Below are positions 37,268-46,729 of a stretch of DNA of 64,000 nt, piece by piece; the first letter of the stretch is position 1; each line of letters opens with the position of its first letter. Made by a program: the position numbers and the translations under genes. The notes beneath the pieces were generated by a model. It searched no databases and had not been told where the DNA came from. It saw nothing but the letters and a program-made list of their open reading frames with translations. Source of the stretch: Celerinatantimonas sp046054165 (GTDB lineage Bacteria; Pseudomonadota; Gammaproteobacteria; Enterobacterales; Celerinatantimonadaceae); the NCBI RefSeq assembly GCF_046054165.1, contig NZ_JBFNXK010000012.1:1-64000 (forward strand), given 5' to 3'.

Positions 37268-38149
37268 ATGAACTGGGATAATTTACGCTACTTTTTAACC
37301 ATTGCTCGCACAGGAAGTGCCCGAGCCACTGCGGCCGAGTTGAAAGTGGATCAAGCCACGGTTGCCCGTCGCTTACAGAAACTTGAAAAAGAAATGGGGA
37401 TTTTATTATTTAAGCGATACCCAGAAGGATACACGCTAACTGAGGCGGGTTTAGCATTGCTTCCTGAAGTAAAAGCCATGGAATTAGCGACACTGAATAT
37501 GACTCACAAACTCAATAGCATCGATCCCATGCTCTCGGGTCCGATCCATATTGCGACGACGGATGTACTCGCCCACTATTTCACACTGAATGCCGCTGTC
37601 CGACTTAGAAATAAGTATCCCCAAATAAACGTCATTATTTCATCGAATATTAAAATCGCAGACATACGCTATGAAGATATCGATATGGCTATTCGTAGCG
37701 AGCGACCAACAGATAACGGACTGATTATCCGTCATCTATGTCAGACAACCCTGGGTATCTTTGCAAGCCAATCATATTTAAATCGATATGGGATCCCCAA
37801 GAAAGGTCATGCTTTTTCTGGCCATCACCTCGTCATGTATAACAGAAAAACACTCCCGGGATACTGGCAATCACTCTGCGGCGAATCATTAACACAAGCC
37901 CAGATTGCTCTTGAAACTGACTCCCAAAGCTTATACATCGAAGCCATTTGCCGAGGGCTCGGGATCGGCGTTATTTCCATCGATATTGTCGCCGATAATC
38001 ATCCAGATTTAATCCAAATTCTTCCAACGTGTACAGAAACTAAAGATATCTGGCTCGTTGTTCATCCTCAAATGCATCCGGATCCACGAATCCAGGCATT
38101 GATTGATATCATTGTGTCTGAATTTGAAAATAAAATAACCAGCAAATAA
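37268..38149 (+). CDS. LysR-family transcriptional regulator
   Basis: 293 residues. N-terminal winged helix (WDNLRYFLTIARTGSARATA, DQATVARRLQKLEKEMGILL) and a C-terminal type-2 periplasmic-binding-like effector domain. Divergent from the MDR reductase with an inverted repeat between; it likely regulates that gene and itself. Confidence 0.9.
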   Translation: MNWDNLRYFLTIARTGSARATAAELKVDQATVARRLQKLEKEMGILLFKRYPEGYTLTEAGLALLPEVKAMELATLNMTHKLNSIDPMLSGPIHIATTDVLAHYFTLNAAVRLRNKYPQINVIISSNIKIADIRYEDIDMAIRSERPTDNGLIIRHLCQTTLGIFASQSYLNRYGIPKKGHAFSGHHLVMYNRKTLPGYWQSLCGESLTQAQIALETDSQSLYIEAICRGLGIGVISIDIVADNHPDLIQILPTCTETKDIWLVVHPQMHPDPRIQALIDIIVSEFENKITSK

Positions 38150-38494
38150 TGCGTGGTAGAACTCATAATTAAATACATGTTGGAAGATATAAATCTCCCT
38201 ACTGTTATTCCTAAACAGGGAATATGGACTAAGAGCAGTTGAGCTTTTATGATTGGATTTTGTTCCATTCAACGCGTTCGCATAAGCTCTCGCCAGTGGT
38301 ATCCATGAACGAAGCCAGCAGGGTGCAACCATGTTCAGCATTCGTTTCAATGAACGGGTGAGACAACATCTGACCTTGATTTAAATCAGGCTGATGTTGG
38401 GCCGTATAGAGCTCCTCCATAAACAACATCTCATGTCGAAGGGCTCAAGCTCAGATCACTGCAAAAATCATCAAATGGATCGAGGAGATAAACA
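38150..38494. other. Intergenic region with a possible gene remnant
   Basis: 345 bases. On the reverse strand, 38429-38247 reads as a 60-residue frame with a coding-like composition (contains HPFIETNAEHGCTLLASFMD) but without a good ribosome site. It may be the tail of a lost gene. GAGGAG before 38495 belongs to sseA. Confidence 0.4.
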
Positions 38495-39340
38495 TTGAAT
38501 AGTAACCTTGTCACTACAAACTGGTTAAATGATCATTTACATGATCCTGATTTAGTCATTCTGGACGCTACCATAGAACTGGTGCAGAAAAATACGGATG
38601 CGGCCCCAATATCCGATCGAAAATACATTCCCGGAGCCGTGTTTCTTGATATCGAGAATGCTTTTTCTCGTCAGGATTCGACTATTCCCCACACCATGAT
38701 CAGCGACCATGAGTTCCAAAAGCTCGTACAGCATTTAGGTATTTCTCAGGATTCAGTGGTCGTGATCTATGATGCTCACGGAATTTACTCGGCCCCAAGA
38801 GGGTGGTGGATGTTTAAAATGATGGGACATGAACAGGTTTTTGTCTTAAATGGGGGATTACCAAAATGGCTTGCTGAAAAGAAACCCGTCACCACAGAAG
38901 CATCGACCATTCAGGCAACACCATCAAATTGGCAAGGACACTATCAGCAACACTTTATCTGCGATAAAGAACACATTAACTCGGTTTCACAAAATCATCA
39001 GGCCACCATTATTGATGCCCGTAGTCATGGACGATTTACCGCAGCTGAACCAGAACCTCGGGCAGGATTACGCTCCGGCCATATTCCAAGTGCCATCAAC
39101 ATTCCGTTTGAATCGCTCTTGGATCAAGGCTGCTACAAACCTCGCTCAGAATTAAACGACTTGTTTTGGGCTCATCATGTCCAATTGGATCAACCCACTT
39201 ATTTTTACTGTGGCTCAGGAATTACAGCCTGTATCGTGCTTTTAGCGGCCTGTGAATGTGGATTAGAAAAATGCTGTTTATATGATGGCTCATGGAGCGA
39301 ATGGGGAGCCGATTCGTCACTTCCGATTGCGACAGAATGA
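38495..39340 (+). CDS. sseA: 3-Mercaptopyruvate sulfurtransferase
   Basis: 281 residues, two rhodanese domains (E. coli SseA 281). The catalytic loop YFYCGSGITACIVLLA in the C-terminal domain has the CGSGxTA signature of mercaptopyruvate rather than thiosulfate sulfurtransferases. DARSHGRFTAAEPEPRAGLR and SGHIPSAINIP match the family. It starts at TTG (38495) with GAGGAG eight bases upstream. A decayed copy of its C-terminal part lies 5 kb away (44036-44316). Confidence 0.9.
   Translation: MNSNLVTTNWLNDHLHDPDLVILDATIELVQKNTDAAPISDRKYIPGAVFLDIENAFSRQDSTIPHTMISDHEFQKLVQHLGISQDSVVVIYDAHGIYSAPRGWWMFKMMGHEQVFVLNGGLPKWLAEKKPVTTEASTIQATPSNWQGHYQQHFICDKEHINSVSQNHQATIIDARSHGRFTAAEPEPRAGLRSGHIPSAINIPFESLLDQGCYKPRSELNDLFWAHHVQLDQPTYFYCGSGITACIVLLAACECGLEKCCLYDGSWSEWGADSSLPIATE
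39161..39245 (+). repeat. Direct repeat copy A (in sseA) bracketing the polysaccharide island
   Basis: About 85 bp within the sseA 3' part recur at 44232-44316 with roughly 83% identity by eye, including a 27-base identical core that covers the codons for the active-site loop. Confidence 0.85.
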
Positions 39341-39378
39341 CATCCTTTAGTCGATAACTCCGTTATAAATGATCATAT

Positions 39379-39407
39379 GAAACGATATCTGCATAAGATA
39401 TCGTTTC
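39379..39407. terminator. Convergent hairpin between sseA and asnB-like gene
   Basis: GAAACGATATCT (39379-39390) and AGATATCGTTTC (39396-39407) form a perfect 12-bp stem with a 5-nt loop between two converging genes. Confidence 0.7.
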
Positions 39408-39434
39408 ACCCATCCATAACGATTCACAACCCCA

Positions 39435-41249
39435 TTAATGAGATAATTCTAAAGGAAATTTTTCCAGCCAACATAAGAAGATAAAAATTGCCCAGTCATT
39501 TCTTTTCAATTTTTTATTTACAACTCGATTCTTTAAATTACTTAAATAACTCGATGAAAAAATATTTAATGCGATTTCACCATGAATAACGTCTTTAAAA
39601 TGATTATTTAATATGCCATTCATCCAATGAGAATAGGGCATCTCAAAGCCTGTTTTTTTCCTATTCCAAACTTCAATAGGTATAATGTCTTTTACACTAT
39701 CAATAAAAACTGATTTTAATGTACCATTTCTAATTTTAAAGTTATCGCTGAGGCTAAAAGCCAATTCAACGAGTTTATGATCAAGGAGTACCGGGCGAAG
39801 TTCCAAAGAGTGAGCCATACTCGTTACATCATTATCTCTAAGCAACGTATTGAGCATATAACCATCTATCTCTGCTTTACTGATTCTTTGAGTTGATGAA
39901 AGATTGGGAAATGTAGGACAGTTATTAATAGGAAACTTATTTAATAAAATAGAGTGCACATTTTTATGTATCGCGCGTTGCTGTTCTAAGGCAAGCTCTT
40001 CATCAAGAGCTACATAATTATATTTTTGAGTCAATCTATTGGGTCGTAAATGCTCTAACTGCTTAGCTAAAAGAGAGATAACCCCTTCTTTCTTATGTGC
40101 ATAATGGCTAATCATTTTAAAATGAGGGTATCCTGCAAAAATTTCATCTCCTCCCAAACCACTTAAAGCGACTTTGATTTCTTTAGCTGTTTCAAAACTC
40201 ACGATATAAGTATTTATACCGTCAATACTAGGCTGATCAATACTAGCTATAAATCCATCAAAAATGTTTGCTATATAAGCCTCATCGATCATGATATTAT
40301 GATGAGAACAGCCAAGTTGCTTAGCTGTTCTTGACGCTATAGCTGTTTCATCTTCTATAGTCGTTTTGTTTTTAAAACCCACACTAAAAGTATTTATCGG
40401 TGTCTTGCTATATTGTTTCATCATTGCGACAACAGCTGTAGAATCTACTCCTCCACTCAAAAAAGCACCGACCTCTACGTCTGCAACCATATGATATCTA
40501 GTAGCGATATCCAGTTCTTCTCGTACCTTGATGATAGCTTCTTCATAACTTTCAATTTTAGGTAGTTTTGCCGACTCTTTTATATAATCATAATAGCGTG
40601 TTATTTTGTACTTTCTATCCAACCCAACGACCATACAATGACCCGGCATCAATTGATAAACACCATTTAGAATCGTATTAGGTTGTTTGACTGATCCATA
40701 TTGAAAATAGTCATTAAGGGCTTCTAAAGATAATTTATTAGATATAAAATTCGATTTAAAAAATGGCCTTAATTCTGAGCTAAAAACAAACTGCCCTTCT
40801 AAAAAGGTATAAATAAGTGGTTTAATCCCAAATCGATCTCTAGCTAAAAAAAGGAGTTCTTTACATTTATCATAAATACAAAAAGCAAACATCCCTCTAA
40901 ATTTATTGACACATTCATCACCCCAATGAATATAACTTTTGAGCACGACCTCTGTATCTGATTGGGTGCGAAATTTATATCCCAAAAGGATAAGTTGGTG
41001 TTTTATTTCTTGATAATTATAGATTTCTCCATTAAATACAATTACATGATGACTATTTTCATCATTCATGGGTTGATCTGCAGAATCAGAAAGATCAATG
41101 ATCGAAAGCCGTGTATGCCCCAATATCAAATTTTTTACGTCATTAGAATAAATGCCGTGACCATCTGGACCTCTATGCTGTAGTTCACGAGGAAAAATAG
41201 TGGCTATTTTTTTGTAATTTAGGCTTAATCCGCCATATATACTACACAT
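39435..41249 (-). CDS. Asparagine synthetase (glutamine-hydrolysing)-like amidotransferase
   Basis: 604 residues. The N-terminal class II glutaminase domain starts with Cys2 (MCSIYGG) and has QHRGPDGHGIYSND. The C-terminal ATP-pyrophosphatase domain carries the PP-loop GAFLSGGVDSTAVVAMMKQY and SGLGGDEIFAGYPHF. Such AsnB paralogues in polysaccharide clusters amidate sugar acids or peptides. The gene overlaps the glycosyltransferase gene upstream by 8 bp. The codons are strongly AT-rich compared with the core genes. Confidence 0.88.
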   Translation of the reverse strand: MCSIYGGLSLNYKKIATIFPRELQHRGPDGHGIYSNDVKNLILGHTRLSIIDLSDSADQPMNDENSHHVIVFNGEIYNYQEIKHQLILLGYKFRTQSDTEVVLKSYIHWGDECVNKFRGMFAFCIYDKCKELLFLARDRFGIKPLIYTFLEGQFVFSSELRPFFKSNFISNKLSLEALNDYFQYGSVKQPNTILNGVYQLMPGHCMVVGLDRKYKITRYYDYIKESAKLPKIESYEEAIIKVREELDIATRYHMVADVEVGAFLSGGVDSTAVVAMMKQYSKTPINTFSVGFKNKTTIEDETAIASRTAKQLGCSHHNIMIDEAYIANIFDGFIASIDQPSIDGINTYIVSFETAKEIKVALSGLGGDEIFAGYPHFKMISHYAHKKEGVISLLAKQLEHLRPNRLTQKYNYVALDEELALEQQRAIHKNVHSILLNKFPINNCPTFPNLSSTQRISKAEIDGYMLNTLLRDNDVTSMAHSLELRPVLLDHKLVELAFSLSDNFKIRNGTLKSVFIDSVKDIIPIEVWNRKKTGFEMPYSHWMNGILNNHFKDVIHGEIALNIFSSSYLSNLKNRVVNKKLKRNDWAIFIFLCWLEKFPLELSH

Positions 41250-42564
41250 GCTTATTTCCTAAAATATGATTAAAATCAGATATGTAGTTTTTACAGATAC
41301 TTTCCCAGGTTAAATTGTTCGCGACGTACTCTCGTTGTTGTTTAGCTATATTTTTATATAATTTCGTATGAATCATATGTTCTATTAGCTTAGCTAATTT
41401 AAAAGTATCTCCGACTTCAAAAACCGTTTCAGGGCTAATAGTTCTGACAATTTCACTAATGCCACACCCAGTTGAAGTTAACACGGCAGTACCACATCCC
41501 ATAGCTTCAAGAGGAGCATGCCCCCAAGTTTGATTATCATTGGGGAAGATAAAGATATCTGAGGACAAATACATATTATACATTTCCTCATCATTTTTAG
41601 GAAATTCTAAATCTAATTGTATATTATCATTATTTAAAAGATCTGGATAACTTTCAATACACCATTGATAATATGATCTATCCGTTATGGGTGAATTTAT
41701 ATAAATAAAGACCTTGTTTTTAACAGAATTATCCAAATTCATATACATATCAAAAATATCATGAACCCTTCGATAATTAATAAATCTTGTTAATAAAAAT
41801 ATGATAGTAATATCATCCGATAAATTAAATTTTTCTCTAATTTTATTTTTTTTATTATAATCTATAATATTTTTAGGAATCCCACCTCTTCTGATCACAG
41901 GAGTTTTACCATATAATTTTTGATATCTTTTAGACATTCTATGATCAAGCACCGCTGACTTATCGACATACTTATTTATGATATATTTATCATATTTAAA
42001 ATAAATCCGCTGAAGTAATATGTGACGAATAAAAGAACTACGATGCTCTTTCTTCCATTCAAGAAACCATTTTTCTATAGAATCATAACAAAACCAATAG
42101 ATTGGAATATTCTTAATTTTTTTATATTCTATGGCCGCATAAACAGATAATGGTTCTTCATGAGAAAAAATCAGATCATAATCTGTATTACTTTCAAAAA
42201 TTAAACTAGCTACTTTTTTTGAATTTTTATGAGTTGAATACAAAGAAAACAAATAATCAATTCCAAAAACATTAACTATTTTCTTCACTGATTTATATTT
42301 ATATATTTTCTTTAATATATTTTTAAAAATGTGATCTTTTTTATTAATTTCACTTTCATTTAAATTATATTCACGACTATGGACTTTTTGAATATTTAAT
42401 TCTGATGTTAATTCTGGATAACATATATTTTTATTATATTCATAACAATATATATCAACATCCATTCCTAAACACTTTAGACCATTCGCAATTTCAATGA
42501 CATATCGCTGTGAACCACCTCGGCCATCTAAGTGAGAATGAATTAGAGCTATTTTCATAACCAA
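41242..42564 (-). CDS. Glycosyltransferase family 4 protein
   Basis: 440 residues. GT-B fold: N-terminal HLDGRGGSQRYVIEIANGLK, C-terminal nucleotide-sugar site with the EX7E-like segment WGHAPLEAMGCGTAVLTSTG and ISEIV. It transfers a sugar to a growing surface glycan; donor and acceptor unknown. Middle gene of the AT-rich cluster, 64 bp after the flippase. Confidence 0.85.
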   Translation of the reverse strand: MVMKIALIHSHLDGRGGSQRYVIEIANGLKCLGMDVDIYCYEYNKNICYPELTSELNIQKVHSREYNLNESEINKKDHIFKNILKKIYKYKSVKKIVNVFGIDYLFSLYSTHKNSKKVASLIFESNTDYDLIFSHEEPLSVYAAIEYKKIKNIPIYWFCYDSIEKWFLEWKKEHRSSFIRHILLQRIYFKYDKYIINKYVDKSAVLDHRMSKRYQKLYGKTPVIRRGGIPKNIIDYNKKNKIREKFNLSDDITIIFLLTRFINYRRVHDIFDMYMNLDNSVKNKVFIYINSPITDRSYYQWCIESYPDLLNNDNIQLDLEFPKNDEEMYNMYLSSDIFIFPNDNQTWGHAPLEAMGCGTAVLTSTGCGISEIVRTISPETVFEVGDTFKLAKLIEHMIHTKLYKNIAKQQREYVANNLTWESICKNYISDFNHILGNKHV

Positions 42565-42628
42565 ATCTATTATCCTTAACAGTTATACTATTTTATAAGA
42601 GCATTAAACACATAGTTAACATATGTAT

Positions 42629-43912
42629 TCATTTACTTATTTTACATGTTGTAAAGTACTCACCATAATTTCCTCTACCTTTATAAAAATTAACTAACCC
42701 AAAATGAGCCACAAAGAGAATAATAGAAATTATGGCGGTAGACAACGCAGCCCCTAAAATTCCATATTTGTTTGTAAAATAATAATTCATAACAATATTA
42801 AGCACTCCAGATAATGTATTTACGGGTACTGCAATATAACTTTTTTCATATATTTGATAAAATCCAGTCATCATCATACCCGCGATCTGAAAAAAGGATG
42901 CTAATACTAACAGCCATAAGAAACTTAAAGATTTGATATAGATAGGTTGGATAAAATAAGTTGCCAGTATATATACTAGCGCATAAAATGCCCCACCTAG
43001 CAGTATAGATATACCAAAAAAAATAAAAATAATTTTATAGGCTCTTTTAAATGATATATCTAAATTTTTCTCTTTAAAAAAATAGGGTAACCAGACACTT
43101 TGAAACGAATAAAAAATTAACATCAAAATATTAACAATTACTATAGCAAAACTAAAAATCCCCAAAAAAGAACTATCTAATAGTTTTCCTATTACTAATC
43201 TATCACCAAAGTTTATAAAAAAATTTGAACAACTTCCTATCGCAACAGGAAGACCATTTATCACACCTCTTTTATAAAATTCAATTGTTCTATTTTTAAA
43301 TTTAAAATTATTTTTTTTAATAAAAAATCGATAATATAGAGTTATAATTATAAAATAACTCATCAACATTGCTAAAATTCTTGATTCATTTTTCGGTAAA
43401 GGTAATAGGTATAAAAAACATAACGATAATATATTAATAATAAAAAATTCAACTATAAGTTTTATTTGCACAGTTTTAATATTTTCTGATTGATATAAAA
43501 AAACCATAATTAATTGATTTAATGCCCTTAGCATTGATAAAGCCAACATGCTATAAAAAATAACATCATTAATCGAATTATTTGGAAATATATTAAATAT
43601 ATAATTTTTAAATATTATTAATATGCAGCAACAAAATATAAATGATGTGAATACTATTAATTGAACATTTTCAACTAACGCATCTTTTGTATATTCACTG
43701 CTATGATAAAAACGATTTATTGTTGTATATTGTCCAAAACCAAAAATAAAAAACATAACTTCGACAATAGATATTACATAGCTATAATTACCAAACTCTT
43801 CTGGTGACATAAGATTTAAATAAATAGGGAGTAGTAAAAACCCTACGCTTTTTGTTAAAATATTAATACTAAAAAGCTGAATAAATCTTTTTTTTATTTC
43901 TGTAATTTTCAA
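42629..43912 (-). CDS. Oligosaccharide flippase (Wzx-like, MOP superfamily)
   Basis: 427 residues, about twelve membrane helices. N-terminal FSINILTKSVGFLLLPIYLN and FGNYSYVISI are typical of polysaccharide exporters (RfbX/Wzx). Moves lipid-linked glycan units across the inner membrane. First gene of the cluster on the reverse strand; very AT-rich with many Ile, Phe and Asn codons. Confidence 0.87.
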   Translation of the reverse strand: MKITEIKKRFIQLFSINILTKSVGFLLLPIYLNLMSPEEFGNYSYVISIVEVMFFIFGFGQYTTINRFYHSSEYTKDALVENVQLIVFTSFIFCCCILIIFKNYIFNIFPNNSINDVIFYSMLALSMLRALNQLIMVFLYQSENIKTVQIKLIVEFFIINILSLCFLYLLPLPKNESRILAMLMSYFIIITLYYRFFIKKNNFKFKNRTIEFYKRGVINGLPVAIGSCSNFFINFGDRLVIGKLLDSSFLGIFSFAIVIVNILMLIFYSFQSVWLPYFFKEKNLDISFKRAYKIIFIFFGISILLGGAFYALVYILATYFIQPIYIKSLSFLWLLVLASFFQIAGMMMTGFYQIYEKSYIAVPVNTLSGVLNIVMNYYFTNKYGILGAALSTAIISIILFVAHFGLVNFYKGRGNYGEYFTTCKISK

Positions 43913-44035
43913 TTAAAAAATCCACCAACATAATATTTAGCTATTCCCATGGATCATTGCTAAAAAATAACAACTAAAAAGATAATCCCATAAATCTATC
44001 TATTTTTACAATATATATCTAACATAGCGTGATCT

Positions 44036-44316
44036 GACCATCATTGATGCCGCATGAGACAATCGAAACTTTAATTTTAGAAGGCTACCGCCCCAGGGTC
44101 ACAGCTCCCAGAAAACTTGTTAGGACTTAATGATGATTACGTAGGATTAATTGTCGTTCATATCATCTAAAACATCCAGCCGGCATAAACCACCGAATCA
44201 AACCATCATCAATCTCATCAATATAAATGACCCATTTTTGGCCCATCCAGTCCAACGGGATCAACCCACTTATTTTTACTGTGGGTCAGGAATTACAGCT
44301 TGTATTGTGTTGTTAG
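44036..44316 (+). pseudogene. Decayed sseA C-terminal fragment
   Basis: The end reads RDQPTYFYCGSGITACIVLL, nearly identical to SseA. Upstream pieces SRHKPPN...IIN and TIIDA match, in order, the SseA segments SGHIPSAIN and TIIDAR, with frame breaks between. It lacks the N-terminal domain and the last 30 residues of SseA. It marks the far side of the polysaccharide island. Confidence 0.75.
44232..44316 (+). repeat. Direct repeat copy B (decayed sseA copy)
   Basis: Matches 39161-39245 in the same orientation at about 83% identity by eye. Together the copies bracket roughly 5 kb holding the flippase, glycosyltransferase and amidotransferase genes. Confidence 0.85.
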
Positions 44317-44331
44317 AGTCAAGGATATATT

Positions 44332-44667
44332 ATGAAAATAAGTGAATTATCTAGAAAAACAAACGTAAGTATCAGAATGATTCGTTACTATGAGAAAAAA
44401 GAACTATTACAACCGACACGCACTAGTTCTGGCTACCGTTGTTTTAACAAGGATGATATATAACTAATTGATAAATTTAATCTTTTTAAAGAAATAGGAT
44501 TTACCATGAGGACGTTAGACCAATATTAGAATGCCACTTAGGACCTCTGAAAGGAGAGCAAATATGTGATAAATTGAAAGGAAAATTTGCCTCTAGAGTT
44601 GAACAAATAGATCGAATAATTTCTAGCTTAAACGAATCTAAATTCATTTTATCTCAATACATATAAG
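44332..44667 (+). pseudogene. MerR-family regulator, broken
   Basis: Starts MKISELSRKTNVSIRMIRYY (MerR helix-turn-helix) and continues to FNKDDI. An in-frame TAA follows at 44461-44463. The frame then continues (LIDKFNLFKEIGFT), shifts near 44504, and resumes as EDVRPILECHLGPLK and a coiled-coil dimerisation helix ending in ILSQYI. One stop and one frameshift make it non-functional. Its effector residues cannot be assigned. Confidence 0.85.
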
Positions 44668-44883
44668 CACATCCTCTCCGTCAGAATAGTCGCTCTATAG
44701 CATTACAAAAATTTGCACCAAATCTCAAGCATGGTTCAGAAGTCGTCAGCATAGGATACCGAGACATAGACGGAGCTTTTTCGATTTAGAAATGGCAGCG
44801 TAATAACGAATGACTGCACTCACTGCCATTTTTGTATGATTCTTTATTTCTCTTCTACAAATGATCCGAAATATTTGAATCCC

Positions 44884-46716
44884 CTATTCAACCGTGACCG
44901 ATTTAGCCAGATTGCGCGGCTGATCGACGTCAGTTCCTCTAATCAAAGCCACATGATAGGCTAAAAGCTGCGTTGGAACAGTATACACAATCGGGGCCAG
45001 CAGCTCATCCACATGCGGGAGATCCATTACTTTCATCGTATCATCGCTTTTAAAGTTGGCATCCTTATCCGCAAATACATACAACAGGCCACCACGTGCC
45101 CGCACTTCTTCAACGTTTGATTTCAGTTTTTCCAGCAGTTCATTATTCGGGGCAACGACGATAATGGGCATCTCAGCATCGATGAGTGCTAGCGGGCCAT
45201 GCTTCAGCTCGCCAGCCGCATACGCTTCGGCATGAATATAAGAGATCTCTTTCATTTTTAGCGCGCCTTCCAGGGCAATAGGGTATTGGCTTCCCCGCCC
45301 CAAAAACAGGCTATGTTGCTTATCTGAAAAATCTTCAGCTAGTTGTTCGATCTCTTTATCCAACATCAGCGTTTGGGTAATTTTAGCGGGCAATGCCAAC
45401 AAGCCCGAGATAATTTGCTGTTGCTTTTCATCACTCAGACCCCGATGGCGACCAATAGCAACCACCAGCATCATCAGCGCCGTGAGCTGAACCGTAAATG
45501 CTTTCGTTGAGGCAACCCCAATCTCCGGTCCTGCTTTCATCATATACGCCATATCTGATTCACGAACTAAAGATGAGCCTTCAACATTACAAATTGTCAG
45601 TGAGCTCATATAGCCCATCTCTTTAGCCAACCGCAGTGCCGCCAGAGTATCGGCTGTTTCGCCACTTTGAGACAAAGTCACGAGTAGACTATTTCTAGGA
45701 ACAAATGATTTGCGATAACGAAACTCCGAGGCAATTTCAACATTACAAGAGAGATCGGCCAATGCCTCAAACCAATAACGCGATACCATTCCCGCATTAT
45801 ACGAAGTCCCACAGGCGACAATCTGAATGTGTTCAACATGCGCTAAAAGATCAGCTGAGCCGGTACCAAAGACATCGTCAAGTACATGGCCTGATTGAAT
45901 TCGCCCTTCCATCGTACGCTGCAAAGCCATCGGCTGTTCATAAATCTCTTTAGCCATAAAATGCTTATACGGACCCTTATCACCACTATCGTGTGAAGCA
46001 TTCGATTCGCTGATAGCCCGTTCAACAGGCTGACCTTCGCGATCAAAAACTTGAACACGATGACGGGTGATCTCGGCAATATCCCCTTCTTCTAAGAAGG
46101 CAAATCGACGGGTTACCGGTAATAAAGCCAACTGATCAGAGGCCACAAAATTTTCACCCAAGCCATAACCGATAACCAAGGGACTCCCGCTACGAGCAAC
46201 CACAATTCGATCAGGCTGCCGTTTATCCATAATGGCCATGCCATAGGCGCCTTCGAGCTGTTGACTTGCCAATTGCACGGCTTCACGCAACGAGATATCA
46301 GCTTTAAGCAAATCGTGGATCAAGTGAGCAATGACTTCGGTATCGGTTGCCGACTCAAACAAATAACCTTTCTGGATGAGTGCATCCCGGATCACCCGGT
46401 AGTTTTCAATAATGCCATTATGCACAACGGCAATCGTTTCACATGAAACATGAGGATGAGCATTGATTTCACTCGGCTCACCATGAGTAGCCCAGCGGGT
46501 ATGCGCAATACCGGTTCCCCCAGCGACAAACTGTGTATTTAAAGCCTCTTCCAGCGCTTGTACTTTTCCTAAACGCCGAACGCGAGTGAGAGCGCCTTCA
46601 GAATTCACAATCGCAATACCTGCTGAGTCATACCCGCGGTACTCTAACCGGCGTAATCCTTCAACTAAAATGTCAGCCACATCTCGTTGGGCCACTGCTC
46701 CGACAATTCCACACAT
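44884..46716 (-). CDS. glmS: Glucosamine-6-phosphate synthase (isomerising)
   Basis: 610 residues (E. coli 609). N-terminal glutaminase with Cys2 (MCGIVGAVAQRDVADILVEG), two SIS domains (IVACGTSYNAGMVSRYWFEA; LGRGSQYPIALEGALKMKEI) and the terminal DQPRNLAKSVTVE. Makes GlcN-6-P from Fru-6-P and Gln, the entry to UDP-GlcNAc. Follows a deoR-type gene by 13 bp. A parS-like 16-mer lies inside the gene at 46435-46450. Confidence 0.98.
   Translation of the reverse strand: MCGIVGAVAQRDVADILVEGLRRLEYRGYDSAGIAIVNSEGALTRVRRLGKVQALEEALNTQFVAGGTGIAHTRWATHGEPSEINAHPHVSCETIAVVHNGIIENYRVIRDALIQKGYLFESATDTEVIAHLIHDLLKADISLREAVQLASQQLEGAYGMAIMDKRQPDRIVVARSGSPLVIGYGLGENFVASDQLALLPVTRRFAFLEEGDIAEITRHRVQVFDREGQPVERAISESNASHDSGDKGPYKHFMAKEIYEQPMALQRTMEGRIQSGHVLDDVFGTGSADLLAHVEHIQIVACGTSYNAGMVSRYWFEALADLSCNVEIASEFRYRKSFVPRNSLLVTLSQSGETADTLAALRLAKEMGYMSSLTICNVEGSSLVRESDMAYMMKAGPEIGVASTKAFTVQLTALMMLVVAIGRHRGLSDEKQQQIISGLLALPAKITQTLMLDKEIEQLAEDFSDKQHSLFLGRGSQYPIALEGALKMKEISYIHAEAYAAGELKHGPLALIDAEMPIIVVAPNNELLEKLKSNVEEVRARGGLLYVFADKDANFKSDDTMKVMDLPHVDELLAPIVYTVPTQLLAYHVALIRGTDVDQPRNLAKSVTVE
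46435..46450. other. Candidate parS centromere site within glmS
   Basis: CGTTTCACATGAAACA matches the bacterial parS consensus TGTTTCACGTGAAACA at 14 of 16 positions. parAB lies 11-12 kb away and oriC about 15 kb away, the usual zone for parS. It encodes the SCET part of HPHVSCETIAVV in GlmS, a variable position. Confidence 0.6.
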
Positions 46717-46729
46717 AGTTCATCAGCCT

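Noticed and set aside
44151..44345. 64-residue forward frame as an independent gene
   Set aside because: It is the end of a decayed sseA copy joined to junk; it is described as a pseudogene instead.
44784..44834. glmS terminator (AAATGGCAG/CTGCCATTT)
   Set aside because: The loop is 24 nt and the U-tract after the stem on the glmS strand is poor, so it was not listed as a terminator.
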